This document shows positions 53,675 to 64,000 of a DNA stretch of 64,000 nt, one piece after another (the stretch's first letter is position 1; each line of letters starts with the position of its first letter). The DNA is from an uncultured Prochlorococcus sp. (GTDB taxonomy: Bacteria > Cyanobacteriota > Cyanobacteriia > PCC-6307 > Cyanobiaceae), in contig CABYGI010000001.1 in NCBI GenBank assembly GCA_902518475.1, positions 219,718 through 283,717 on the forward strand. The letters are read 5' to 3'. The notes beneath the pieces are model-generated. The model worked only from the letters and a program-made list of their open reading frames with translations. It had not been told where the DNA came from and did not search any database. Made by a program: the position numbers and the translations under genes.

Positions 53675-54817
53675 TTATTTATTCAATGATATTTCTTTTT
53701 GCCTCCAATATGTCTCTTTTTTAATCAAACGCTGAAATTGATTTTTTAGCTCATTTATTTTGTTCCTTTGAATAGAAAGATTTAAATTTTTAAACTCTAA
53801 TTCAACAATCGATATATTGAAGAAAATAATGCTTGGACAATTATTGCCAATTGATGATGACCGATTTAAGTTTAATTCGAAATTAATAACAAAAGGATAT
53901 GGATGTTTTATCATAAAATTTTTTCCTATTAGGTAAGCAAAAGAATCTTTTGATATCATCTTTTTTATTAGATTTGCCTTGAATAATTCTTGGTTAATAT
54001 TATATGAAAGATTTAATAGTAAATTTTCCAATGACTTGTCTATTAAATCAAAATTATTAAGAATCTGATTTTTTTGAAAATTATCCATTTGATTTATATT
54101 ATCTTTTTCTGGATGTCTTGGTTTTTCCACCTTTTCTTCTCCTATTAACTCAAGTAAGGAGGAAATAAATTGTTTTTCAACTCCTAAATTTTCAAAAATA
54201 TTGTTTTTAGATAAATTATTGTCGTTATCATCTAAATCAAGTGATACAAATTTCTCATAATTATGAGCTTGATAATATTCAGAAGTGTTTGAAAAGTCTT
54301 CATTAATCTCAAACAGAGTGGGTTCTTTTAATTGAGAACCATCTTCATACTGAAATTTTTCTTTTTGATCATCCTTTATTTTTGTGGAACTATCAAAAAT
54401 AGTAAAATTAATTTCCTTATTTATATTTTTTTCAATTTCATATATCTTTAATTGTTCTACTGTTAAAAATGGCAAATTCGTAAATATTAATTTACTTATT
54501 TTTTTTTCAAAAAGACTATAGAGTTCATTTTCATTTAAGAAATTATCATTAATTGTTGGATAACTATATATTTGATTAAGGCCTTGTTCTACAGAGATGA
54601 AAAGTAGATCTCTTATTATATTAAGATAAATTTCATATTCCCTATAGATATTTCTAGTTAATATTCTTTTTTGTATGTCTGCTCTCTCTAATTGAGAATT
54701 AATTTTATCTATATCTGTATAAATATTGAAATTATTCAAATCATTCAAGTAACTAGTTTGTTTGCATTGATGCGACCTCTTCAGCAAAGTCCATCTGATT
54801 TTTTTCGATACCTTCAC
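53675..54817 (-). CDS. hypothetical protein between tsf and recG; true start probably inside (for example TTG just after the tsf stop)
   Basis: Long ORF with protein-like composition; the 65-nt overlap with tsf is likely an over-extended start. Confidence 0.6.
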   Translation of the reverse strand: MKVSKKIRWTLLKRSHQCKQTSYLNDLNNFNIYTDIDKINSQLERADIQKRILTRNIYREYEIYLNIIRDLLFISVEQGLNQIYSYPTINDNFLNENELYSLFEKKISKLIFTNLPFLTVEQLKIYEIEKNINKEINFTIFDSSTKIKDDQKEKFQYEDGSQLKEPTLFEINEDFSNTSEYYQAHNYEKFVSLDLDDNDNNLSKNNIFENLGVEKQFISSLLELIGEEKVEKPRHPEKDNINQMDNFQKNQILNNFDLIDKSLENLLLNLSYNINQELFKANLIKKMISKDSFAYLIGKNFMIKHPYPFVINFELNLNRSSSIGNNCPSIIFFNISIVELEFKNLNLSIQRNKINELKNQFQRLIKKETYWRQKEISLNK

Positions 54818-55409
54818 CCAATGTATATCTTGTAAAGCGTCTTACTTTGATGTTTTCCCCAATTTTTGCAGCTGCTTGTTTTACAAGATCCTCAACTGTT
54901 AGAGAACTATCCTTAATATAGGGTTGCGAAAGCAAAACAAGCTCATTAAGTCTTTTTGCTATTCTCCCTTCAACTATTTTTTCTTTAATTTGTTCTGGTT
55001 TTCCAGATAAATCATCCCTACCCATTTCAATCTGCTTTTCTTTTTCTACAACATCTTCTGGTATTTCATCAATTGATACATACTCAACATTTGGGCAGGC
55101 CGCTACTTGCATTGAAACATCCTTCAACAGAGATTGGAATATATCACCTCTAGCGACGAAATCAGTTTCACAATTTAACTCTAGTAAAACTCCCACTCTT
55201 GATCCAGTATGTATATAACTTCCAATTGACCCTTCGGCCGCCACTCTTCCCGATTTCTTTTCAGCACTAGCTATGCCTTTCTTTCTTAACCATTCCAAAG
55301 CTTTATCTAAATTTCCTTCGGTTTCGTTTAGCGCTTTCTTGCAGTCCATCATTCCTGCCCCAGTCTTGTCTCTAAGATCTTTTACAAGTTTTGCTGTAAT
55401 GTTTCCCAT
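54753..55409 (-). CDS. tsf: elongation factor Ts
   Basis: [38 protein letters not shown]. Confidence 0.98.
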   Translation of the reverse strand: MGNITAKLVKDLRDKTGAGMMDCKKALNETEGNLDKALEWLRKKGIASAEKKSGRVAAEGSIGSYIHTGSRVGVLLELNCETDFVARGDIFQSLLKDVSMQVAACPNVEYVSIDEIPEDVVEKEKQIEMGRDDLSGKPEQIKEKIVEGRIAKRLNELVLLSQPYIKDSSLTVEDLVKQAAAKIGENIKVRRFTRYTLGEGIEKNQMDFAEEVASMQTN

Positions 55410-55453
55410 TTGAAGTAATAAAAAATAGTGAATAGTAAGTTTTAAATTGGAAT

Positions 55454-56158
55454 TTAATTTTTTCTTTCGGCATTAGAGCCCTTTCTACCCTCATTTATGG
55501 CATCTGCAAGTCTTCCTAAAATAAGTTGCACAGATCTAACGGCATCATCGTTACAAGGAATTGGAACTTCACACAAATCAGGATCGCAGTTTGTATCTAA
55601 CATTGATACTAATGAGATATCCAACTTTCTTGCTTCTAGGACTGCATTAGACTCTCTTCTCTGATCAACCAATACAACTACATCAGGTAATCTTCTCATA
55701 CCCTTAAGTCCACCTAAGTATTTTTGTAATCTTTCAAGTTCTCTCCTTAATACTGCAGCTTCTTTTTTAGGCCTCATTGCTATTGAACCACTACTTTCCA
55801 TTCTTTCTAGATCTTTTAATCTTTCAATCCTAGCTTTCATTGTTGTCCAATTAGTCAACATCCCTCCAAGCCATCTTTGATTTACATATGCAGCTCCACA
55901 ACGTGTAGCTTCCTGAGCTACTACATCTGAAGCTTGTTTTTTTGTCCCGACAAATAAAAAACGTTTACCGCTTTTAGCTGCATTTCTCGTCCATTTGTAT
56001 GCATTGTTCATACACAATGCTGTTTTTACAAGATCAATAATATGAACTCCATTTCTTGCACAATATATATACTTAGACATCTTAGGGTTCCAACGTCTAG
56101 TTTGATGCCCGAAATGAGCACCAGCTTCCATCATTTCTGATAGTGATACAACAGCCAT
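55454..56158 (-). CDS. rpsB: 30S ribosomal protein S2
   Basis: [32 protein letters not shown]. Confidence 0.98.
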   Translation of the reverse strand: MAVVSLSEMMEAGAHFGHQTRRWNPKMSKYIYCARNGVHIIDLVKTALCMNNAYKWTRNAAKSGKRFLFVGTKKQASDVVAQEATRCGAAYVNQRWLGGMLTNWTTMKARIERLKDLERMESSGSIAMRPKKEAAVLRRELERLQKYLGGLKGMRRLPDVVVLVDQRRESNAVLEARKLDISLVSMLDTNCDPDLCEVPIPCNDDAVRSVQLILGRLADAINEGRKGSNAERKN

Positions 56159-56234
56159 AATTTAAAAAGGGTTTCGGGTTAGCCTCCATCTGACGGGGAA
56201 TTAATATTAATAATTCACCCGAAACTGTCAGATG
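56159..56234 (-). promoter_or_regulatory. structured rpsB 5' leader, predicted pseudoknot
   Basis: CATCTGAC/GTCAGATG and GTTTCGGG/CCCGAAAC, interleaved; between a TAGAAT -10-like box and the rpsB ATG. Confidence 0.7.
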
Positions 56235-56287
56235 TGTGAATTTAATTTAAACGATTCTAGCAAGTGATGTGTATTTCTAAAAGTTTT

Positions 56288-57199
56288 TTATCTTGATTTG
56301 TTTAACTGTTTAATGTAAATCATATTTAAAGGGATCCTAAGTATCTCAAGTGCAAGTCTATTTAGCCTTGTATTTACTAGGAATCTCAATAAAGGAAGGA
56401 TTCTATCAACACTGATTAGTCCTCCCAAGCAAAGAATTTGCCAAAGTAAATTATGAAGAGGAGTTAATTGAATCATAAATCTAACCCTTAAATTTGGATG
56501 TTTCTTATAAAACACTAAAGCCATTTTTGCTCTCTCTTTTTCTTGAGCTATTAATGAATCTATTTGCTTGCAATTAAATGGCGGATGCCAATGAAAACCT
56601 ACTGCATTTGGGCATTTAATTAATTTTGTCCCCATTTTTTTTAATCTTTCTCCAAGTTCTAAATCCTCCCAACCATAAAGACTAAAAGAAGTATCAAATA
56701 ATCCCGCGCTCAAAATCAAATCTTTTGATATCGCTACGTTCCCAGTAGCAAAGTATGCAAAAGAAGTATCCATTATTTTATGTTTTTCACTCTGAGGATT
56801 TAGAAAATTTGATGTATTTACTACCGAGCCATAGGTAAAACATTTTTTATCATTTTTTCTCCAATATTCAAGTAATTTTTCTATGTGGCAATTTATAAAA
56901 TTATCTAAAACTATAAGATCACTATCAATAAAGATAATAATTTCATATTTTGATTTAATTACTCCCAGATTTCTTCCAAGTGCAGGCCCTCCGTGTTCTT
57001 GCTGAAATAGAATAACGTGTGGGAGATTAACTTTGTTTTTATTTATCCATGAGGTTGTCCCATCAGTTGATCCATCATCAACTACTATTACTTCGTAATT
57101 ACTGATATTTGTATTTAATTTTTGATTCTCAAGCGCAAAGAGACATTTCTCTAATATAGGTAGTCTATTGTAAGTTGGTATAACAATACTTACATTCAT
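56288..57199 (-). CDS. family 2 glycosyltransferase
   Basis: SIVIPTYNRLPILEKCL; VVDDGSTDGT; FIDSDLIV; GWEDLELGERL. Confidence 0.9.
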   Translation of the reverse strand: MNVSIVIPTYNRLPILEKCLFALENQKLNTNISNYEVIVVDDGSTDGTTSWINKNKVNLPHVILFQQEHGGPALGRNLGVIKSKYEIIIFIDSDLIVLDNFINCHIEKLLEYWRKNDKKCFTYGSVVNTSNFLNPQSEKHKIMDTSFAYFATGNVAISKDLILSAGLFDTSFSLYGWEDLELGERLKKMGTKLIKCPNAVGFHWHPPFNCKQIDSLIAQEKERAKMALVFYKKHPNLRVRFMIQLTPLHNLLWQILCLGGLISVDRILPLLRFLVNTRLNRLALEILRIPLNMIYIKQLNKSR

Positions 57200-57260
57200 G
57201 ATTATGTCTTAAAAATGCATAATATATAAAATTCAAAAAGATAGAAATAAATGATAATCC

Positions 57261-57410
57261 CTAATCAGCTGCACCGCCATTATTTGCTGTACCTGTAACA
57301 TTTCCACCATCAGGTCTTCCATCAGATCTTAATTTCCTTTTTTTGAATTTTCTAGCATAGGCTCTATTACGTTCCTGCTTTTCTTTTTTTAGATTCCTTC
57401 TCTTAGACAT
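57261..57410 (-). CDS. 49-aa basic small protein MSKRRNLKKEKQERNRAYARKFKKRKLRSDGRPDGGNVTGTANNGGAAD
   Basis: Read manually; below the ORF-track cutoff; strongly biased basic/Gly composition. Confidence 0.65.
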   Translation of the reverse strand: MSKRRNLKKEKQERNRAYARKFKKRKLRSDGRPDGGNVTGTANNGGAAD

Positions 57411-57428
57411 AAAATTTTTAACTTTTAA

Positions 57429-58157
57429 TTATATTAGCTCACCATGAGCACTAAATATTTTACCATCTTCCATATTTAATATCCTATCAGCCATATCAGA
57501 AATTCTTGGATCATGCGTCACCATAAGTACAGAACAATTTTGGTCTTTTGCTAGTTTCCTTAAAAGGGTAACTATTTCTCTCCCTGTGACGCTATCTAAA
57601 GCAGAAGTGGGCTCATCAGCTAATAAAAGTTTTGGGTTAGCAGATAAAGCTCGAGCAATTGCTACTCTCTGTTTCTGCCCACCAGATAAGTCATTTGGCA
57701 ACTTCTTATGATGTTCTTCTAATCCCACTGCTGACAACCAATTTCTTGCTATTTCACGTCTTTGCAAATATGTTAAACCTTTTATTAAATCGGCACCCAT
57801 CTGAACATTTTGTTCTGCTGTTAAACATCTCAGAAGATTGTGACCTTGAAAAATCATTCCAATACTTCTTCTTAGAATCTGACGAGTTTTCCTTGATGCT
57901 CCATTTAACTGATTATTTAATACAGTTAAATCTCCACTTTGACAGGTTCTCAAAGCACCAATTAATGTTAAAAGAGTCGTTTTACCACATCCAGAAGGTC
58001 CTTTCAAAAGAACCAACTCTCCTTTATCAATACTTAAATCTACGTCATTAAGAACTTGTTTTTTATTCTCATTTTTTCCATAAAAGTGACTCAAATTATT
58101 TATTGAGACTGTTTTAAGGTTTTTAACATTATTTTTTGATTTATTAACTTTAACCAT
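57429..58157 (-). CDS. devA: DevA-type ABC exporter ATP-binding protein
   Basis: LKGPSGCGKTTLLTLIG; LSGGQKQRVAIARALSANPKLLLADEPTSALD. Confidence 0.9.
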   Translation of the reverse strand: MVKVNKSKNNVKNLKTVSINNLSHFYGKNENKKQVLNDVDLSIDKGELVLLKGPSGCGKTTLLTLIGALRTCQSGDLTVLNNQLNGASRKTRQILRRSIGMIFQGHNLLRCLTAEQNVQMGADLIKGLTYLQRREIARNWLSAVGLEEHHKKLPNDLSGGQKQRVAIARALSANPKLLLADEPTSALDSVTGREIVTLLRKLAKDQNCSVLMVTHDPRISDMADRILNMEDGKIFSAHGELI

Positions 58158-58170
58158 TTATCTTTAATTT

Positions 58171-59343
58171 TTAAAAAATTTCAGCAGGATCAGCGTCAAC
58201 TAATTTACGCATCGCAACACCGGCAGACCCCATACACATAACTAAAACTAATACGAAAATTAAGATAGTTTTATCTGCGTCCATTATTATTGGGAGTTTA
58301 GTAGAATTTCTTATAACTGAATAAAGTATTTGCCCAGAGAAATAAGCAGGTAAATAACCAAACAATGCCAATAAAAACCCCTCTCTAGCTACGACAAAGA
58401 AAAGGGACTTAAGTTTATACCCCATTGCCAATAAGGTAGCATACTCTGGGAGGTGATCTGTAACGTCACTATAAAGAATTTGATAGACAACCACACAACC
58501 TACAACAAAGCCCATCAATGCTCCCAAACTAAATATAAAACCAATTGCCGTACTATTTTTCCAATAATTTTTCTCAAATTCTATAAATTGATTTTTTGTA
58601 AGAACCTTAACATCATTAGGGAGTGAGTTATTTAATATCCTTGAAATCAATTCAGGATCAGATCCTTTCTTAAGCTTTACCAACCCAATTTCTATACTGC
58701 CAGGAGGATTAGCAGGAAAAAGTCTTAAGAAGGTTTCTCGACTAGTTATCAAATTACCATCTGCACCAAAAGATGGCCCCAACTCAACAAGGCCCTCAAC
58801 AATTACTCTTTTTCCAGCAACCTCAGTCTCAACTTTTTTTTCAGACAAGAACCATTCTTCAATCGGTCCAAATTCAGGTCTAGATAGTTTGTCAAAAAGA
58901 ACTCTTGATGGATTTCTTAATTTATAAGCTTTCTTTGAGAATCCCTCATCTAAAAGAAGTGAATCGGAAGGATTAAAACCTAATGCAAGTATTGATCTAG
59001 TTTTAAGATTTTCGGGATTCCTCCAAAGTAAATAATTTAGATTAACGGGAGCAGTTTTTTCAACATCTTCTACTGCGAGAGCTTGAATTAATCTTCTTTT
59101 GGGGAATCCACTCATGCTTATAGAACTTTTTGATCTGGGACTTATCAAAACAAGATCAGCATCTAAAAGTTTATGAATAGTTACGCTCGTGTCAAATAAA
59201 CCATCTCTAAAGCCTAATTGCATAAACATCAAAATCCCAGCAAAACTGATTCCAGCTATGGCAACTGCTAGCCTTAGTGGTTGCCTAGTTAATAACAACC
59301 AAGCTAATGGTATTTTTCTAAATTTTAAAAAAGAAAAACTCAT
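58171..59343 (-). CDS. devC: DevC-type ABC exporter permease
   Basis: PLAWLLLTRQPLRLAVAIAGISFAGILMFMQLGFRDGLFD. Confidence 0.92.
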   Translation of the reverse strand: MSFSFLKFRKIPLAWLLLTRQPLRLAVAIAGISFAGILMFMQLGFRDGLFDTSVTIHKLLDADLVLISPRSKSSISMSGFPKRRLIQALAVEDVEKTAPVNLNYLLWRNPENLKTRSILALGFNPSDSLLLDEGFSKKAYKLRNPSRVLFDKLSRPEFGPIEEWFLSEKKVETEVAGKRVIVEGLVELGPSFGADGNLITSRETFLRLFPANPPGSIEIGLVKLKKGSDPELISRILNNSLPNDVKVLTKNQFIEFEKNYWKNSTAIGFIFSLGALMGFVVGCVVVYQILYSDVTDHLPEYATLLAMGYKLKSLFFVVAREGFLLALFGYLPAYFSGQILYSVIRNSTKLPIIMDADKTILIFVLVLVMCMGSAGVAMRKLVDADPAEIF

Positions 59344-60256
59344 TAGGGAATAAATTTTGCAATCACTTTCATTCCTGCATAGTTTTGAACGATATCTATA
59401 GAATCTTGATCTAGTTTTACTAGTACCTCGATAATTCGTGAATCAGCATCCCCTGTCGGATCAGTCGATAGAACTTTTCTTTGTTTTACCTGAGGACTAA
59501 TCCTTATCACCTTTCCCTTAAGATTTTTTTGAAAACCTCCATTCTCACTACTCAATTCAACATTCTGAGAGATAAAAACTCTATCGATGTCAGATTCATA
59601 AACCTCTATCAAAGCTTCCATTTTTTGACTAGAACCAATATCCAAAATTCCTTCATTTTGAGGCCTTTCACCAACTCTTGCGTTTATTCCAAGGATAAAA
59701 CCATCAATTGGACTCCTTAGTTTTGAATTATATAGATCTATCTTGATATTTTTTTGATCTCCGATAAGGTTTATTTTCTGTTTTTGCAATTTTAATAATT
59801 CATCTTTTCTCTGTGAAAACTCTACAAAAGAATATACATCTTTATTCAAAGCTAGCTCATACCTTTGAATTTGATCTTTCTTTAAGGTTATTTCTTCGTT
59901 AATAGTATTAATTAGATTTTCATTTCTTTCAAGATCAGCAATTAATTTTTCTCCATTTTCAAAGATTGCGAGGATATCACCTTTTTTTACGAAATCACCT
60001 TCATTTACTAAAATTTCGACTATTCGGGGGGAAGAGCCAAACTGACTTATTGGCGCTGCCAATTGTCTAATCTCTCCCGAAGGAGAGAGTTGACCAAGTG
60101 CAGCAACAGCTGTAACAGGCGGTATAAAATCTGAAGTTACTTCCTTTTTAAATTTTGAACTAGATTTATTATTTCCAGAACATGAAATAACACCAAGAGA
60201 TATTGGTGTAAATAATAAAAAATAAATAAATAAATTTTTTAATATTTTTAATTTCA

Positions 60257-60257
<1 letters not shown>
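59343..60257 (-). CDS. devB: DevB-type membrane fusion protein (HlyD family)
   Basis: TAVAALGQLSPSGEIRQLAAP; LVNEGDFVKKGDILA; LRSPIDGFILGI. Confidence 0.92.
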
Positions 60258-61006
<749 letters not shown>

Positions 61007-61023
61007 TTAATAAGAGAATCTAA

Positions 61024-62274
61024 ATGAACGTAGGAGATGTTAAGTACCACACCCATTCAAGCAAAACTAGATGTGTGTTTGTGGATAATAAAGAATTGCC
61101 GCTAATAAGCATTGATATATGGTGCAAAGCAGGTTCTTCATTTGAGGAGGTTGATAAAAACGGCACTGCTCATTTTCTAGAACATATGATTTTTAAAGGA
61201 ACTAATAAAATAATGCCAGGTGAGTTTGACCATAAAATTGAATCACTAGGCGGATTAAGTAACGCTTCAACAGGTTATGATGATGTACATTACCATGTCC
61301 TAGTTCCACCTAGTAACTTTAAAGAATCACTTGCTCTTTTGACAAATATTGTCGTTGCTCCAGATTTTAATCCAGATGAATTTATAAAAGAAAAAGGGGT
61401 AGTTCTTGATGAAATAAAACAACAAAATGATCAACCTGAAGAAAGACTATTTAATTATTTTTTGAAAAGGGTTTGGTTAAGTCCGAGTTATTCCCATTCA
61501 ATTCTTGGAACTGAACATAGCATTAAAAACTTGGAAATAAATGACCTTGAGAAATTTCATAGTAAACATTACACCACCGAAAAAATTTGTATTGCAATTG
61601 CTGGGAATCTCTCTAAAGAAATTTATAAAATTTTTGAAAAAAGTGACCTATCTGGCATTAATAAAAGTCCAAATTTAATAAATTCAAAAAATAAACCTTC
61701 TTTAAAAATTAGGAAAGGCAGAGAGTCAGTTAAGTTTGATAACTTAGAGTTTTCGAGAATATTTATGGCTTGGTTTATCCCAAATCTAAATGTTCAAAAA
61801 AATATTATTGGACTAGAAATATTAGCATCAATACTCTCTGTGGGAAGAAACAGCAGATTAGTTAAAAATTTAAAAGAAGATAGAAATCTTGTTGAATCGA
61901 TATATGTAGATGTAAATGCTGGAGAATTAGGCGGATTATTTATAATTGAAGCAAGTTGTGAGCCCAAAGATATTGATTTAGTAGAAAAGCTTATTAATAA
62001 AACGATCAATGAGATCTCAAATTCTAAAACTTTGACTTTGGATGAAATAAGAAAAGGGATAAATATTGTGAAAAGTAATTATATTTTTAATTTAGAGACA
62101 TCTACACAACTTTCTTCATTCTTTGGGAATGAACTTCTTTGGGGGAGAAAATCTTCAATAAATAATTTAGAGAGTCATTTGAAATATTGGAATGACTTAG
62201 TTAACTTCAAAGAGATCACAGAATATATCCGTGGAGAGAAATTTATATTAGTTGCATCCCCTGGTAAATGTTAA
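61024..62274 (+). CDS. M16 zinc peptidase, catalytic-type subunit
   Basis: HFLEH zinc motif, downstream EKGVVLDEI glutamates. Confidence 0.93.
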   Translation: MNVGDVKYHTHSSKTRCVFVDNKELPLISIDIWCKAGSSFEEVDKNGTAHFLEHMIFKGTNKIMPGEFDHKIESLGGLSNASTGYDDVHYHVLVPPSNFKESLALLTNIVVAPDFNPDEFIKEKGVVLDEIKQQNDQPEERLFNYFLKRVWLSPSYSHSILGTEHSIKNLEINDLEKFHSKHYTTEKICIAIAGNLSKEIYKIFEKSDLSGINKSPNLINSKNKPSLKIRKGRESVKFDNLEFSRIFMAWFIPNLNVQKNIIGLEILASILSVGRNSRLVKNLKEDRNLVESIYVDVNAGELGGLFIIEASCEPKDIDLVEKLINKTINEISNSKTLTLDEIRKGINIVKSNYIFNLETSTQLSSFFGNELLWGRKSSINNLESHLKYWNDLVNFKEITEYIRGEKFILVASPGKC

Positions 62275-63485
62275 AAAGATATTTTTTAAATAATAAAAAA
62301 AGAAATTTTTCAACTGCTTCAATTTGGATTAAAGGGGGTAGTGATATGGATAGTACTGGCAAAAAAGGGATAAACAAGATCCTTTGTTCATTACTTACTA
62401 GAGGATGTGAAGGTTATAACAATTTGACTCTCTCTAAATATGTTGAGTCCTATGGAGCAGAATTAAATCAAGAAATATTTGAAGATGGAATTTCAATAAG
62501 TATTAAATCCCTAAATGAACATTTCAGCAAATTATTCCCTTTATTGGACTTAATAATTAACAAGCCAATCCTCTCGGAAACTGAATTTAAAAAAGCAAAA
62601 AAATCTTCTATTGATCACATTAAAAAAGATAAAGAGAATCCATTCAATATCTGTTTTGAAAAATGGAAAAAAATTGTTTACTCAAATCATCCTTATGCTT
62701 TTAACACAATAGGCAATGCTAATGATATCTCAAAGATTACCTATGAAGATGTTTTGCTTGAGTTTAAAAATTTAAAAAATAGAGAAAAGTATTTAATTTC
62801 AAATAATCCCGAAATAAATGGAGAAAATTTTGCAACACTTGAAAAAATAATCTTAAAAGAGAAATCAGATCCTATAAATCATAATTTAAATACTACGAAT
62901 AGATTTGATTATATTAATAATGATTCAAATCAAACAATAATAATGATGGGGGACCAAACTTGCTCGCGAAGAAGTAGTGATTATTTTCCTATTAAGGTTT
63001 TGGAGTCATATTTATCTTATGGAATGAGCGCTGCTTTATTTAAACTTTTTAGAGAAAAACATGGTATCACTTACGATTTAGGTGTTTATTATCCTATCAG
63101 GAGTGGAAATGCTCCATTTTTAATTTATTTATCCGTATCTAATGATCAAGCACTTTTTGCTTTTGAACTTTTAACAACCCTATGGAAAAATTTACTTTTA
63201 AATCCGTTGACTGATGCTGAAATATTTTTAGCAAAAGAAAAACTAAAAGGTTCTTTTTTATTAGGAAATCAATCATTAGATGAAATTTTACAGAGAAAGA
63301 TACAGTTAGTTAGTTATGGTGTTTCACCAATTTCTGAGAAAGATTTAAATTCAAAAATAGAGGGAATTTCTTCCTTAGATATTTTGAAATTAACTAATAA
63401 GTATTTTTCAAAACCTTTTCTGAGTATTTCTGGAAATAAAAATATATGTTTAGAAATTTGTAATATATGGAAGAAAAACTTTTAG
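62268..63485 (+). CDS. M16 peptidase-like, non-catalytic-type subunit
   Basis: M16 fold similarity; HxxEH absent; KLFREKHGITYDLGVYYPIRSGNAPFLIY C-domain motif. Confidence 0.9.
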   Translation: MLKRYFLNNKKRNFSTASIWIKGGSDMDSTGKKGINKILCSLLTRGCEGYNNLTLSKYVESYGAELNQEIFEDGISISIKSLNEHFSKLFPLLDLIINKPILSETEFKKAKKSSIDHIKKDKENPFNICFEKWKKIVYSNHPYAFNTIGNANDISKITYEDVLLEFKNLKNREKYLISNNPEINGENFATLEKIILKEKSDPINHNLNTTNRFDYINNDSNQTIIMMGDQTCSRRSSDYFPIKVLESYLSYGMSAALFKLFREKHGITYDLGVYYPIRSGNAPFLIYLSVSNDQALFAFELLTTLWKNLLLNPLTDAEIFLAKEKLKGSFLLGNQSLDEILQRKIQLVSYGVSPISEKDLNSKIEGISSLDILKLTNKYFSKPFLSISGNKNICLEICNIWKKNF

Positions 63486-63486
63486 A

Positions 63487-63696
63487 TTAGTTTTTCTCAA
63501 TCTTATCAATATCTATTAAAAACGAACCTCTCCTAAACTTTACTTCAACAGTATTTGGAGATTTAATTGAAAGGATTTCGCCAATTTCATCAATTGCTAC
63601 TAGATCAGGTGGTCTTAACATCGGCATATTATCTGAAGTTTTCAAGTAAGAGACTGGCGCAATCAACTTAACCTTATCGTTGATCTCAAATTTCAT
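63487..63696 (-). CDS. SipA-like regulatory protein (DUF3148)
   Basis: VKLIAPVSYLKTSDNMPMLRPPDLVAIDEIGEI resembles the SipA signature YVKT..PMPMLRPP. Confidence 0.8.
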   Translation of the reverse strand: MKFEINDKVKLIAPVSYLKTSDNMPMLRPPDLVAIDEIGEILSIKSPNTVEVKFRRGSFLIDIDKIEKN

Positions 63697-63801
63697 TTAT
63701 AAATAAGATACATTAAAGTAGTATAAGCATAAAATTAGAGAAAATATCAACGAAATGCACTGATTCAGTCTAGAATCCTAGAATAGACTTTCTACAAATT
63801 A

Positions 63802-64000
63802 ATGAATCAAAAATTTAAAACATTAATTTTATGGGCTTTACCTATACTTTTAGTAATTGCACTTTCCTACCAATTTTTATCTTCGAGCAACGTTGATTCG
63901 CTTAAATCTAACGGCACTACTGTTGCACCAAGAAATTCAGCGGTAGCAAGAGTCAGTTACGGCAGATTTTTAGATTACATTAATTCGGGAAGGGTTACTT
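63802..64000 (+). CDS. ftsH: FtsH protease, N-terminal fragment truncated by window end
   Basis: MNQKFKTLILWALPILLVIALSYQFL...VARVSYGRFLDYINSGRV. Confidence 0.88.
   Translation, partial: MNQKFKTLILWALPILLVIALSYQFLSSSNVDSLKSNGTTVAPRNSAVARVSYGRFLDYINSGRVT

Noticed and set aside
57659-58051. 130-aa plus-strand ORF antisense to devA
   Set aside because: Inside a confident ABC ATPase gene; His/Leu-rich shadow ORF with no domain

Overview
AT-rich, gene-dense cyanobacterial chromosome segment. Gene content and order (ftn/crp, prk, class I and II fba, gnd-glgC-hemA-glpX, rpe, chlP, pcyA, rpsB-tsf) match what I know of high-light Prochlorococcus; the strain cannot be fixed from sequence alone. About 70 protein genes are supportable, most of them core: Calvin/pentose-phosphate metabolism, amino-acid and purine synthesis, cell envelope, tetrapyrrole and translation genes. 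I saw no rRNA, convincing tRNA, CRISPR array, transposase or prophage. The most interesting items are small or structural and are missing from the supplied ORF track: (1) a 40-aa Cys/Lys-rich sORF directly behind a Fur-box-like site, divergent from ferritin; (2) a 33-aa single-TM sORF whose stop overlaps the start of an orphan ABC ATPase, downstream of a Rieske (PaO/CAO-like) oxygenase; (3) an rpsB 5' leader with two perfect 8-bp helices arranged as an H-type pseudoknot; (4) a pcyA-devB-devC chain joined by TAATG stop/start overlaps and followed by devA; (5) a UPRT-family protein that appears to have lost its PRPP-binding motifs. All coordinates and motifs were read by eye; no database search or folding was run.
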